Source: Sinorhizobium sp. 8-89
GTDB taxonomy: Bacteria; Pseudomonadota; Alphaproteobacteria; Rhizobiales; Rhizobiaceae
Reading direction: 5' to 3'
DNA: 64,000 nucleotides
NCBI RefSeq assembly: GCF_030124325.1
Contig: NZ_JASKLR010000020.1
Span: forward strand, 1-64,000
Part shown: piece by piece, positions 38,025 to 46,050 of the stretch
Numbering within the stretch: position 1 is the stretch's first letter
How the letters are laid out: every line of letters begins with the position of its first letter
Position numbers and translations under genes: made by a program
Notes under the pieces: model-generated
Told to the model about the DNA's origin: nothing
The model's input: only the letters and a program-made list of their open reading frames with translations
Database searches by the model: none

Positions 38025-38549
38025 ATGACCATACGCTTAGCCACCGCAGCCGCTGCAATCGCCCTGTTGCTCGGGAGTAATTGGGCGCTCGCCGCCGACA
38101 AGCCGACGGATCAACAGATCGCGCATATCGCCTACACCGCAGGTGTGATCGATGTTGAAGCGGCGAAACAGGCCATTGCAACGTCGAAAAACAAGACCGT
38201 CGTCGAATTCGCCGAGAGCATGGTGCGCGACCACGAGTCTGTGAACAAGCAGGCGCTCGATCTCGTCAAGAAGCTCAACGTTGCGCCGGAAGACAACGAC
38301 ACCAGCAAAGCTCTGTCGCAGGCGGCCGAAACCAAGCGCGAGGAACTGGCGAAGCTGACGGGGGCGGACTTCGACAGGGCCTATGTCGAGAATGAGATCG
38401 CCTACCACAAGCAGGTCAACGGCGCACTGGAAACTCTGCTGATCCCGTCTGCGCAAAATGCCGAGCTCAAGTCTCTGCTCGAGACCGGGCTCAAGCTCTT
38501 CCAGGGCCATCAGCAGCACGCCGAACACGTCGCGACGGAGCTGAAATGA
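38025..38549 (+). CDS. DUF4142 domain periplasmic protein
   Basis: A 174-residue, mostly helical protein with a Sec signal peptide (LATAAAAIALLLGSNWALAA) and a DUF4142 body: IAYTAGVIDVEAAKQ, then VVEFAESMVRDHESVNKQ and, later, AYVENEIAYHKQVNGALE. The ferritin-like four-helix pattern with conserved His residues is typical of this family. Its role is unknown, although it is often found with stress sigma factors. AAAGGG precedes the ATG. The stop overlaps the following cupredoxin start by four bases. Confidence 0.88.
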   Translation: MTIRLATAAAAIALLLGSNWALAADKPTDQQIAHIAYTAGVIDVEAAKQAIATSKNKTVVEFAESMVRDHESVNKQALDLVKKLNVAPEDNDTSKALSQAAETKREELAKLTGADFDRAYVENEIAYHKQVNGALETLLIPSAQNAELKSLLETGLKLFQGHQQHAEHVATELK

Positions 38550-38869
38550 GCGCGAACCCTGCGAGACGCGCTTTTCTGGCGCTGTTCTTGGGCGCGGCGG
38601 CCATCGCCGTTCCCGCACAGGCAGAAACCGTTCAGGTCACGATCGACCGCCTCGCCTACGCGCCCGCGGAGATCGAGGCGAAGGTGGGCGATGAAATCGA
38701 GTGGATCAACAGGGATGCGCTCGTTCACACCGCTACCGTGCAGGGAGGCGCGGAAGTGCTCCTCCCTGCGAAAAAATCGGGGCGCCTCGTACTGCAGGAG
38801 CCAGGCAGCTTCGACTATATCTGCCGCTACCACCCCAATATGAAAGGGCACCTCATCGTGCGCCCTTGA
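38546..38869 (+). CDS. Cupredoxin-domain (amicyanin/pseudoazurin-like) copper protein
   Basis: A 107-residue secreted blue-copper protein. After a signal (RAFLALFLGAAAIAVPAQA) it has the Greek-key fold with type I copper ligands: His in RDALVHTATVQG, then Cys, His and Met in DYICRYHPNMKGHLIV. It presumably carries electrons in the periplasm or quenches copper/oxidants. It is translationally coupled to the DUF4142 gene and controlled from the same predicted ECF promoter. The partner redox enzyme is not in the window. Confidence 0.9.
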   Translation: MSANPARRAFLALFLGAAAIAVPAQAETVQVTIDRLAYAPAEIEAKVGDEIEWINRDALVHTATVQGGAEVLLPAKKSGRLVLQEPGSFDYICRYHPNMKGHLIVRP

Positions 38870-38918
38870 GCCTACAGGCAAGAGCGACCGGCCGGGTATC
38901 CGCCGACCGATCGCCTGC

Positions 38919-39644
38919 TCAGTGCAAGCCGAGGAACTGCTTCAGCTCCGGCGTCTGCGGATTGGCAAAGACATCCTCCGGCCGTCCGATCTCGTGCACG
39001 CGGCCCTGATACATGAAGACGACACGCGAGCAGACATCGCGGGCGAACTTCATTTCGTGCGTCACCATGAGCAGCGTCATTCCTTCGGCGGCAAGCTCGC
39101 GCACGACCGCCAGCACTTCGGCGACCAGTTCCGGATCAAGCGCCGAGGTAATCTCGTCGCAAAGCAGCGCCATCGGTTGCATCGCAAGCGCGCGAGCGAT
39201 CGCCACGCGCTGCTGCTGTCCGCCAGAGAGCTCGTCCGGATAGGCGTCGAATTTTTGCTCCAGGCCGACGCGCTCCAGCATCCTGCGCGCCATCTTCTCC
39301 GCCTCCGGTTTCGCCGTCTTCTTGACCACCATCTGCGACAGCATGACGTTGCCGCCAACCGTCAGATGCGGGAAGAGATTGAACTGCTGGAAGATCATGC
39401 CGATCTTCAGGCGCAGCGCCTTCAGGTGCACTTCATCGTCGTGAAGCTGAGCGCCCGCAACGGAGATTGAGCCCTTGCTGATCGTCTCGAGGCCGTTGAT
39501 GCAGCGTAAGAGCGTCGACTTGCCCGAACCGCTCTTGCCGATGATAGCGATCACCTCGCCCGGCTCGACATCGAGATTGATGCCCTTCAGCACCTCGTTC
39601 TCGCCGTAGCTTTTGCGGACCTCAGTAATTTCTATGAGCGACAT
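38919..39644 (-). CDS. Polar amino-acid ABC transporter ATP-binding protein
   Basis: A 241-residue ATPase of the GlnQ/HisP type: Walker A IGKSGSGKSTLLRCINGLE, Q-loop IGMIFQQFNLFPHLT, signature LSGGQQQRVAIARALAM, and Walker B MALLCDEITSALDPEL with H-loop VTHEM. Its start overlaps the upstream permease by 23 bp. It is the last gene of a gntR-SBP-permease-permease-ATPase operon. An in-frame upstream extension is not used. Confidence 0.93.
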   Translation of the reverse strand: MSLIEITEVRKSYGENEVLKGINLDVEPGEVIAIIGKSGSGKSTLLRCINGLETISKGSISVAGAQLHDDEVHLKALRLKIGMIFQQFNLFPHLTVGGNVMLSQMVVKKTAKPEAEKMARRMLERVGLEQKFDAYPDELSGGQQQRVAIARALAMQPMALLCDEITSALDPELVAEVLAVVRELAAEGMTLLMVTHEMKFARDVCSRVVFMYQGRVHEIGRPEDVFANPQTPELKQFLGLH

Positions 39645-40281
39645 TGAGCTTCCTTTCGAGGATCTGGCTGCTCCAGGAGAGCGGCCAGCAAAGCGCGAAA
39701 TAGATGAGGGCGACGAGGCCGTAGACGGTGAAGGGCTGGAAGGTGGCGTTGGTGACGACGGTGCCGGCCTTCGACAGTTCGACAAAACCGATGATCGAGG
39801 TCAGCGCCGTGCCCTTGATGACCTGAACGGAGAACCCGACTGTCGGTGGGACCGCGATTTTCATGGCCTGGGGCAGGATGACGTAGCGCATCTGCTGCAG
39901 CCGGCCCATGCCGAGGCTGGCGGCGGCTTCCCATTGGCCCTTGGCGATCGCCTCGACGCAGCCGCGCCAGATCTCGCCGAGAAAGGCGGCGGACCAGAAG
40001 ATCAAGGCCAGTCCGGCGGCAAGCCAGGCCGGCACGTCTATGCCGAAGAGACCAAGGCCGAAGAAGGCGATGAAGAGCTGCATCAGCAGCGGCGTGCCCT
40101 GGAACAGCTCGATGTAGTATTTCGCGAGCGACCGCGACCATTGGCGCTTGCTGACGCGCAGGAAAAGCAGGACCAGCCCGACGATACCGCCGCCGATGAA
40201 CGAGACGAGCGACAGGACAATCGTCCAGCGGGTGGCAAGCAGCAGGTTCCGCAAAATGTCCCAGATCGTGAACTCGATCAT
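39622..40281 (-). CDS. Amino-acid ABC transporter permease
   Basis: A 219-residue HisM-type permease with about five membrane helices and the ATPase-contact EAA loop in EAAASLGMGRLQQMRYVILP, followed by PPTVGFSVQVIKGTALTSII. It pairs with the second permease upstream and overlaps both neighbours (4 bp and 23 bp), so the proteins are coupled in synthesis. The substrate is probably a polar amino acid. Confidence 0.92.
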   Translation of the reverse strand: MIEFTIWDILRNLLLATRWTIVLSLVSFIGGGIVGLVLLFLRVSKRQWSRSLAKYYIELFQGTPLLMQLFIAFFGLGLFGIDVPAWLAAGLALIFWSAAFLGEIWRGCVEAIAKGQWEAAASLGMGRLQQMRYVILPQAMKIAVPPTVGFSVQVIKGTALTSIIGFVELSKAGTVVTNATFQPFTVYGLVALIYFALCWPLSWSSQILERKLNVAHRNY

Positions 40282-40949
40282 GGCACCGCCCTCCTCGGAA
40301 AGATGAGCCCGCCAACCATCGCCAGCACCTGGCGAAGCAGGACCGCGAGCGCCAGATAGACGGTAGTCGAGACAATATAGGCTTCGAAGGCGCGGAAGGT
40401 TCTCGACTGGATGAAATTCGCGGCAAACGTCAGGTCTTCCGCGGCGATCTGCGAAACGACGGCCGAGCCGAGCATGACGATGACGACCTGCGAGGAGAGC
40501 GCCGGCCAGATCCGCTGAAGCGACGGTACGAGAACCACATGGCGAAAGGTCTCGAAACGCGTCATGGCGAGGCTGGCGCCCGCCTCGAACTGGCCCTTCG
40601 GCGTCGCCTGAATACCGGCCCTGATGATTTCGCAGCTATAGGCGCCGAGATTGACGACCATGGCGACATTGGCCGCCTGCAGTTCACTGAGCTGCGGACC
40701 GAGCGAAGGGAGCCCGAAGAAGATGAAGAAGATCTGGATGAGGAACGGCGTGTTGCGGATCAGTTCGACGTAAAGCGCGATGATCGGCTTTAGCCAGGCA
40801 GGGCCGAGCGCCCTCACCCAGGCGCAGAAGATGCCAAGCGAAATGCCGGCAACGGCGCCGACCGCGATCAGTTCGACCGTGATCCCGATCCCCTTGACGA
40901 TCTGCGGATAATATTCGGCGAGCCAGCCGAATTCGAATTGATAATTCAA
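40278..40949 (-). CDS. Amino-acid ABC transporter permease
   Basis: A 223-residue permease with the HisQ/GlnP pattern: ELIAVGAVAGISLGIFCAWV, LYVELIRNTPFLIQIFFIFF and the EAA loop GQFEAGASLAMTRFETFRHV. The start was taken at a TTG (NYQFEFG) with AGGGG 7-11 bases upstream; a TTG seven codons earlier is the alternative. It is followed by a second permease with a four-base overlap. Confidence 0.9.
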   Translation of the reverse strand: MNYQFEFGWLAEYYPQIVKGIGITVELIAVGAVAGISLGIFCAWVRALGPAWLKPIIALYVELIRNTPFLIQIFFIFFGLPSLGPQLSELQAANVAMVVNLGAYSCEIIRAGIQATPKGQFEAGASLAMTRFETFRHVVLVPSLQRIWPALSSQVVIVMLGSAVVSQIAAEDLTFAANFIQSRTFRAFEAYIVSTTVYLALAVLLRQVLAMVGGLIFPRRAVP

Positions 40950-41027
40950 AGGCGCACCCCTGTTTAGCAAACATTCGGCGACGCCATCCCGTCCGGTAAT
41001 CTCCCGCGCGGGATGGCGGCCGGCTGA

Positions 41028-41813
41028 TTAGAGATCGGTGGGCAAATCGGTTCCGAGCCATTTCTGCGAAATGGCGTTCAACGAACCATCCGCCTTGGCG
41101 GCGGCAATGATACCGTTGACCTTTTCGAGGAGCGCGGGCTGTTCCTTGCTGAGGCCGATGTAGCAGGGCGAATTCTTGATGAGGAACTTGAGCTCCGGCC
41201 GCTTCGGCGGGTTCTTGGCGAGTATGGCCGCGGCAACGACGTTGCCGGTCGCGACAGCTTCGACCTGCCCGGAAAGGAAGGCGGAGATCGTGCCGTTGTT
41301 GTCCTCATAGCGCTTGATGATCGTGTCGGTCGGCGCGACCTTCGTCAGTTCCAGATCCTCGACTGCGCCGCGGGTGACACCGACCACCTTGCCGGCGAGT
41401 TCCTCGGGCTTCGCGACGGCGAATTCGGCTGGCCCGAAAACGCCGTTGAAGAACGGCGCGTAGGCGGTCGAGAAATCGATGACCTTCTCGCGCTCGGGGT
41501 TCTTGCCGAGGCTGGAAATCACCAGATCGACCTTGTTGGTCTGCAGATAGGGAATGCGGTTGGCGCTGGTGACCGGCATGAGCTCGACCTTCACGCCCAA
41601 TTTCTCGGCGATCAGATTGGCAATATCGATGTCGTAGCCGACCGGCGCCATGTCCGGTCCTACGCTGCCGAAGGGCGGAAAGTCCTGTGGAACGGCGACG
41701 CGCAGCGCGCCGCGTTCGGTGATGTCGCCGAGTGCATCGGCGTGGGAAACGGAAGCGAAGCCGACGGCTGCGGCCAGCGCCGCGATGGCAACGAAGTGTC
41801 TTCTTTTCAGCAT
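41028..41813 (-). CDS. Amino-acid ABC transporter periplasmic substrate-binding protein
   Basis: A 261-residue family-3 solute-binding protein. It has a Sec signal (VAIAALAAAVGFASVSHA), then the typical GALRVAVPQDFPPFGSVG and VGYDIDIANLIAEKLGVKVE, and the ligand Arg/Asp region LVISSLGKNPEREKVIDFS. It captures a polar amino acid for the permeases below. AAAGGAG precedes the ATG. It follows the gntR gene by 18 bp. Confidence 0.92.
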   Translation of the reverse strand: MLKRRHFVAIAALAAAVGFASVSHADALGDITERGALRVAVPQDFPPFGSVGPDMAPVGYDIDIANLIAEKLGVKVELMPVTSANRIPYLQTNKVDLVISSLGKNPEREKVIDFSTAYAPFFNGVFGPAEFAVAKPEELAGKVVGVTRGAVEDLELTKVAPTDTIIKRYEDNNGTISAFLSGQVEAVATGNVVAAAILAKNPPKRPELKFLIKNSPCYIGLSKEQPALLEKVNGIIAAAKADGSLNAISQKWLGTDLPTDL

Positions 41814-41831
41814 TACGGCATTCTCCTTTGT

Positions 41832-42565
41832 CTAGGGTTTGGCTTTGCGCGACGCCGTCGAAGACGGAGCGGCGGTCTGGGCAGGAAGCGAGAGGGAGTG
41901 TCTGAGATCGGCGAGCGGGTCGGGGCGTCTTGTAAGGTCCAGCCCCGTCTCCACCTGGTCGAGATGCTCGACGGAAAGTGCTGCCACCTTCTGGAATTCA
42001 CCTTCCTCCATCGCCGCGACGATACGGCAATGGCCGAGGTGGGACTGCATGGCGTGAAAATCGGACTGATAGAGCATCGAAATCAGGATCGTGCGCGCAG
42101 TCAGATCGCGCAGGATATCGACGAGAATGGCATTGCCGGCGAGTTCCGCGATGCGGATGTGGAAATCGCCCATCAGGCAGGTCAGGCGCTGCCGGTCACC
42201 GGCGGCAATTGCCGCCTTCTCCTCGGCGAGATGGGCGTTGAGGATTGCGCGGCCGGTTTCCGTCAGGCGGCTCATGGTGCGCAGAAGCCCGGCCTCGATG
42301 ACGCGCCGCGCCTCGTAGACCGTCATCGCCTCCTCGGCGGAGGGCTCCACCACGAACCAGCCACGCCGCGGGCTGACATTGACGATCCCGCGCGCCTCCA
42401 GCCGCATCATGGCCTCGCGCACGCGGGTGCGCGAAACATCGAAGAGCGCGGCGAGCTGGTTTCGCTCAGCCGCGTACCGGGACGGATCCTGGCGGAGAGA
42501 ATGGACGAGACGATGGCCTCGTCGATGCCATTCTGTGCGGTCTGTTGTGGCGACAAATCTTGCAT
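41832..42565 (-). pseudogene. GntR/FadR-family regulator with a 1-base frameshift
   Basis: The regulator of the amino-acid operon is broken near its DNA-binding domain. The frame from the ATG at 42565 reads MQDLSPQQTAQNGIDEAIVS and continues to RPGTRLSETSSPRSS, where it loses homology. The correct continuation, QLAALFDVSRTRVREAMMRLE in 20-residue terms LAALFDVSRTRVREAMMRLE, is in the next frame and runs to the normal FCD-domain end. Adding one C in GAAACCAGC (near 42457) rebuilds the protein (about 244 residues). The FCD domain has metal-ligand residues in GDFHIRIAELAGN and HLGHCRIVAAMEEGE. It may be real loss or a sequence error. Confidence 0.85.
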
Positions 42566-42764
42566 ACAAGGCAAGCAAGCAAGCGTCGTGCCAATTTCAG
42601 ATCGTTAATATTTTCAGCAACTTGCGGCCCTGTCCTGCACGTTTGGTAACCAGCCATGGATTTCGCGTGATTATTTGAGCGCCTCTTCATCAGTAGCCGA
42701 TGGGCGACTAAGCGGTGCGAACGCCGAGAAGAGGCGGGGCGGCCCAGCCCGCCCCGCTCGGCAC

Positions 42765-44795
42765 TCATTCCGTCCAGATCGCCACATCGACCGGCGCGAG
42801 CCGTCGGCCGCCGACATGGAACGTCGCCGTCTCTGCCGCCGGAACCTCTGCCGTCGCCTTGCCGAAATTGAAGGCAAAGCGGAGCCGTCCGCGGCGTGTC
42901 ACCCGCAGATCGCCGAGCTCGGTCAGGCTTTCCACCCCGGCCCAGCCGAGCGCGTCGCCGATCACCTTCCGGAGGAAGTCGCCGCGCGCGACGGTCGCGA
43001 GGTAGCGCGCCTTGTCGTTGCCGACGAGCGCCGGCGCGCCGTTACGGTATTCGCCATCGAAAGTGGCGAGCACCGTCTCGACGGTTCTGATGCTTTCGCG
43101 CCAGACGCCGGCCTCAAAGATCTCGTTGCCATAGAGGACGGTTTCCTTGTGGAAGTCCGGCAGCGACTCGACCCGGGCGACACTGACATCGATCAGCCTC
43201 GAAAGCGGCCCCGGCGGCAGGCCTTCCGGAATGTGCATGTCCTCGGTCTTGCTGCCGCTGCGCGCGCCGAAAAGGACCTTCGCGCCCGACCTTGCCAACC
43301 GTTCGACAAAGGCCGCGTCGGCAATCATCAGATCGGGCGCCAGCACCAACCGATAGCCGTCGACGTCGGAATGCGGGCCAATGAAATCGATGTCGACGCC
43401 GAGCCGTGACACCGTCGCGTACCAATCGAGCGCCGTGGCTGCGCCGGAATAGCTGCTGCCCTGCGGCAGTGCGCGTGTCGCCCAGCGGGAGCTGTAGTCA
43501 AGCACGATCGCGACCTTCGCCTTGCCGCGCGTCTCGCCCTTCGGCAGCCGTTTCATCTCGTCGGCCACCTGCGCGACTTCCAGATAGCCCTGGTCCGCTT
43601 CGCTGTTCGGCAGCAGCAGGCCCGCGTGGAACTGCTCCTGTGCGAAGGGCACCTGCCGCCAGCGAAAATAGGACACCATGTCGACGCCGTGGGCATAGGC
43701 GAGCCAGGTCCAGAGCCGCACCATGCCGTCGGCCGGCGACTGGTTGTGCGCCGCCCAGTTTACCGGGCCCGGCTGCTGCTCCATCACCCAGACGCGGCCG
43801 CGGCCGACCGCCCGATAGAGGTCGTGGTTGAACGCCGGCTGATCGGGGTCGCCGACGCGCAGGTAGTGCACCTTGTCTTCCGCCGCCAGCCGACCGTTCA
43901 AGAGCCCGCCCATCGGGTAGACGTCCCAGGAGGCAATGTCGATGTCCTCGCCGACCTTGTAGTGGTCGAAGTCTGTATTCTGCGACATGAAGTTATGTGT
44001 CACCGGACGGCCTGGCGAATGCGTACGGATGATATCGACCTGCGCCCTGTTGAAGCTCTTCACCTGATCGGAGGAGAAGCGGATGAAGTCGACGATATGG
44101 GTCGGGCTCGGCTCCTCGACGAGATTGTTCGGCAGTTCCACCTCGTCGAAGCTGTTGTAGTGCATCGCCCAGAACGACGTACCCCAGGCGCGGTTCAGCT
44201 CCTCGATGGTTCGGTAACGCTCAGCGAGCCACAGCCGGAAGGCGCGCAGCGCCTCGTCCGAATAGCTGTAGATCGTGTCGTGGTCGCCGTATTCGTTGTC
44301 CGTCTGCCAGGCATGCACATAGGCGCTTTCGCCATAGCGCGCAGCCATCGCCTCCGTGATGCGGGCGGCCTCCTGGCGGTACCGGCGGCTTGAGAAGCAG
44401 TAGTGGCGGCGCGCGCCGAACTTGCGCACGACACCGCGGGCGTCGACCGGCAGGATGTCCGGATGACGGTCGACCAGCCACTTCGGCGGCGCAGCCGTCG
44501 GCGTGCCGAGAATGACCTTGAGCCCGGCACCGCCAAGCACGTCGATCGCCTCGTCCAGCCATTGCCAGTGGAACTCGCCGGACCTCGGCTCGATCCGGCC
44601 CCAGGCGAACTCGCCGATGCGAACCCAGGCAAGCCCGAGGTCCACCATGCGGCTCGCATCCTCTTCCCATTTCTCGCGCGGCCATTGCTCCGGATAGTAA
44701 CAGACGCCGAGTTCGAGCATATCGGAGGTCGGGAGGTCGGGATTGAAACGGTTAGGTTTGGTCAGCGGCAGATGCAAGGTGGGTTCCTTTGTCAC
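42765..44795 (-). CDS. Beta-galactosidase, glycoside hydrolase family 42
   Basis: A 676-residue retaining glycosidase with the GH42 opening ELGVCYYPEQWPREKWEED, acid/base glutamate in WQTDNEYGDHDTIY, nucleophile glutamate in VWVMEQQPGPVNWAAHN, then the trimerisation and C-terminal beta domains. No signal peptide, so it acts on imported oligosaccharides in the cytoplasm. The start is GTG; a TTG six codons later with AAAGGA upstream is equally possible. It lies downstream of the broken lacI gene with its own LacI-type operator. Confidence 0.95.
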   Translation of the reverse strand: MTKEPTLHLPLTKPNRFNPDLPTSDMLELGVCYYPEQWPREKWEEDASRMVDLGLAWVRIGEFAWGRIEPRSGEFHWQWLDEAIDVLGGAGLKVILGTPTAAPPKWLVDRHPDILPVDARGVVRKFGARRHYCFSSRRYRQEAARITEAMAARYGESAYVHAWQTDNEYGDHDTIYSYSDEALRAFRLWLAERYRTIEELNRAWGTSFWAMHYNSFDEVELPNNLVEEPSPTHIVDFIRFSSDQVKSFNRAQVDIIRTHSPGRPVTHNFMSQNTDFDHYKVGEDIDIASWDVYPMGGLLNGRLAAEDKVHYLRVGDPDQPAFNHDLYRAVGRGRVWVMEQQPGPVNWAAHNQSPADGMVRLWTWLAYAHGVDMVSYFRWRQVPFAQEQFHAGLLLPNSEADQGYLEVAQVADEMKRLPKGETRGKAKVAIVLDYSSRWATRALPQGSSYSGAATALDWYATVSRLGVDIDFIGPHSDVDGYRLVLAPDLMIADAAFVERLARSGAKVLFGARSGSKTEDMHIPEGLPPGPLSRLIDVSVARVESLPDFHKETVLYGNEIFEAGVWRESIRTVETVLATFDGEYRNGAPALVGNDKARYLATVARGDFLRKVIGDALGWAGVESLTELGDLRVTRRGRLRFAFNFGKATAEVPAAETATFHVGGRRLAPVDVAIWTE

Positions 44796-44854
44796 TTTCA
44801 GTTGGCGACTGCAGGCGAAGCCTTCGTCGCAGCAACGAGCCGGCGGGCGCCGGG

Positions 44855-44870
44855 ATAAAAACGTTTATAT
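44855..44870 (-). promoter_or_regulatory. LacI-type operator upstream of the GH42 gene
   Basis: ATAAAAAC-GTTTATAT, a near-palindrome (7 of 8 positions) centred at 44862.5, with the same AAAC/GTTT core as the operators at 51985-52021 and 60171-60207. It lies 60 bp before the GH42 start. Confidence 0.6.
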
Positions 44871-45000
44871 TCTCGGTCGGAGAGACGCTGCGCGCCGCCG
44901 TTCCTAGAACTTTTCGCCGTTTCATTGAAGCCGTGGAATTACTCCAACCCTTTGAAATTACGCAGGTCCGCAGGGAAAGCGGCTACACACTTTTCTGGCT

Positions 45001-46036
45001 CTAGCGCTCCGGCCTGAGGCGATCGTCGCATCGCTCGATAAGGTCGGGCATCAGCAGAATTTGCAGCGCCTCCGGTTGTTCGCCCTCCATGCGGCGCAGG
45101 ATGAATTTGCCAAGCAGCGCGCTCGGTTCGCCGATCGGCAAGTAATAGGTGGTGATCGGCGGCGCGAAATACTGGCTGACGTTCAAGTCGTCGGTGGCAT
45201 TGATGACCGCGTCGCGACCATGGACGAGGCCACCGCGCGTGGAAGCCGGAGAAGGCACCAAGCGCGGTGGCCTCGTTGGCGCAGATATAGGCGGTCGGCG
45301 GATCCGTAAGTTGAGACATGGCGATCACGTTTTCCCGACCGAAGGCCGGGGTCAGCCGCCCGTGGGCGACCAGGGCCGGATCATAGGGAAGGCCCGCGAT
45401 GTCGAGCGCTTGCCGGTAACTGTTAAGCCGAACAATGCCGTAGGTCAGCTGCTCCACCGGATTGAGCAGGGCGATGCGCCGGTGCCCGCGCGCGACCAAG
45501 CGCGCCATCGATATGCGGATCATTTGCTGGTTGTCGGCGTCCACATAGGCGTGCGGCTCGTTCTCGATGCTCATGCCATAGGTGACGAAGGGAAAATCCG
45601 CCTCCTGCATCACACGGATGCGCGGATCGTCGGCGCGCGTACCGGAAATGATGATGCCGTCCGCCTTTTTCAGCGAGACGATCTGCTTGATCGTCGCGAG
45701 ACTTTCCTCGAAATCGCGCACTGCAAAAAGGGCGACGCGGTAAGGGCTTTCCTCCAGCGCCCAGGAAATACCGCTCAGGAGTTGAGCGTATTCGACGCCT
45801 TCCCATTCGTCCTGCTTCGGCCCCGGCGCCGTCATGATCGCGGCGACCTGAAAGGTCTTGCCGGTACGCAACTGCACGCCGTGAAGATTAAGCTCGTAGC
45901 CGATCCGCTCGGCGGCATCGAAGACGATCGCGCGCGTTTCCGGACGAACCTGCGGCGAGTGTTTCAACGCCTTGGACACGGTGGCGATCGACAGCCCCGT
46001 CTCCTGCGCAATGGTCTTGATCGTCGGTCGCTGCAT
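45001..46036 (-). pseudogene. LacI-family regulator with a 1-base frameshift
   Basis: The regulator of the sugar operon begins normally (PTIKTIAQETGLSIATVSKA with a hinge near residue 55) and keeps homology to ATALGAFSGFHAR near residue 266. There the frame shifts: the true end (GRDAVINATDDLNVSQYF, PPITTYYLPIGEPSALL) is in another frame ending at 45001. Removing one C around 45233-45234 on the + strand restores it. The repaired stretch then aligns without gap with the second LacI protein of this window (59057-60127) from E-ATALG to DDLN. As written, the protein would carry about 100 foreign residues. Sequencing error or true loss of the dimer/ligand end are both possible. Confidence 0.85.
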
Positions 46037-46050
46037 CGCCGTTCAACTCT

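Noticed and set aside
45001-45261. Separate small gene downstream of lacI
   Set aside because: It is the displaced C-terminus of the LacI protein; repair of one base joins the two.
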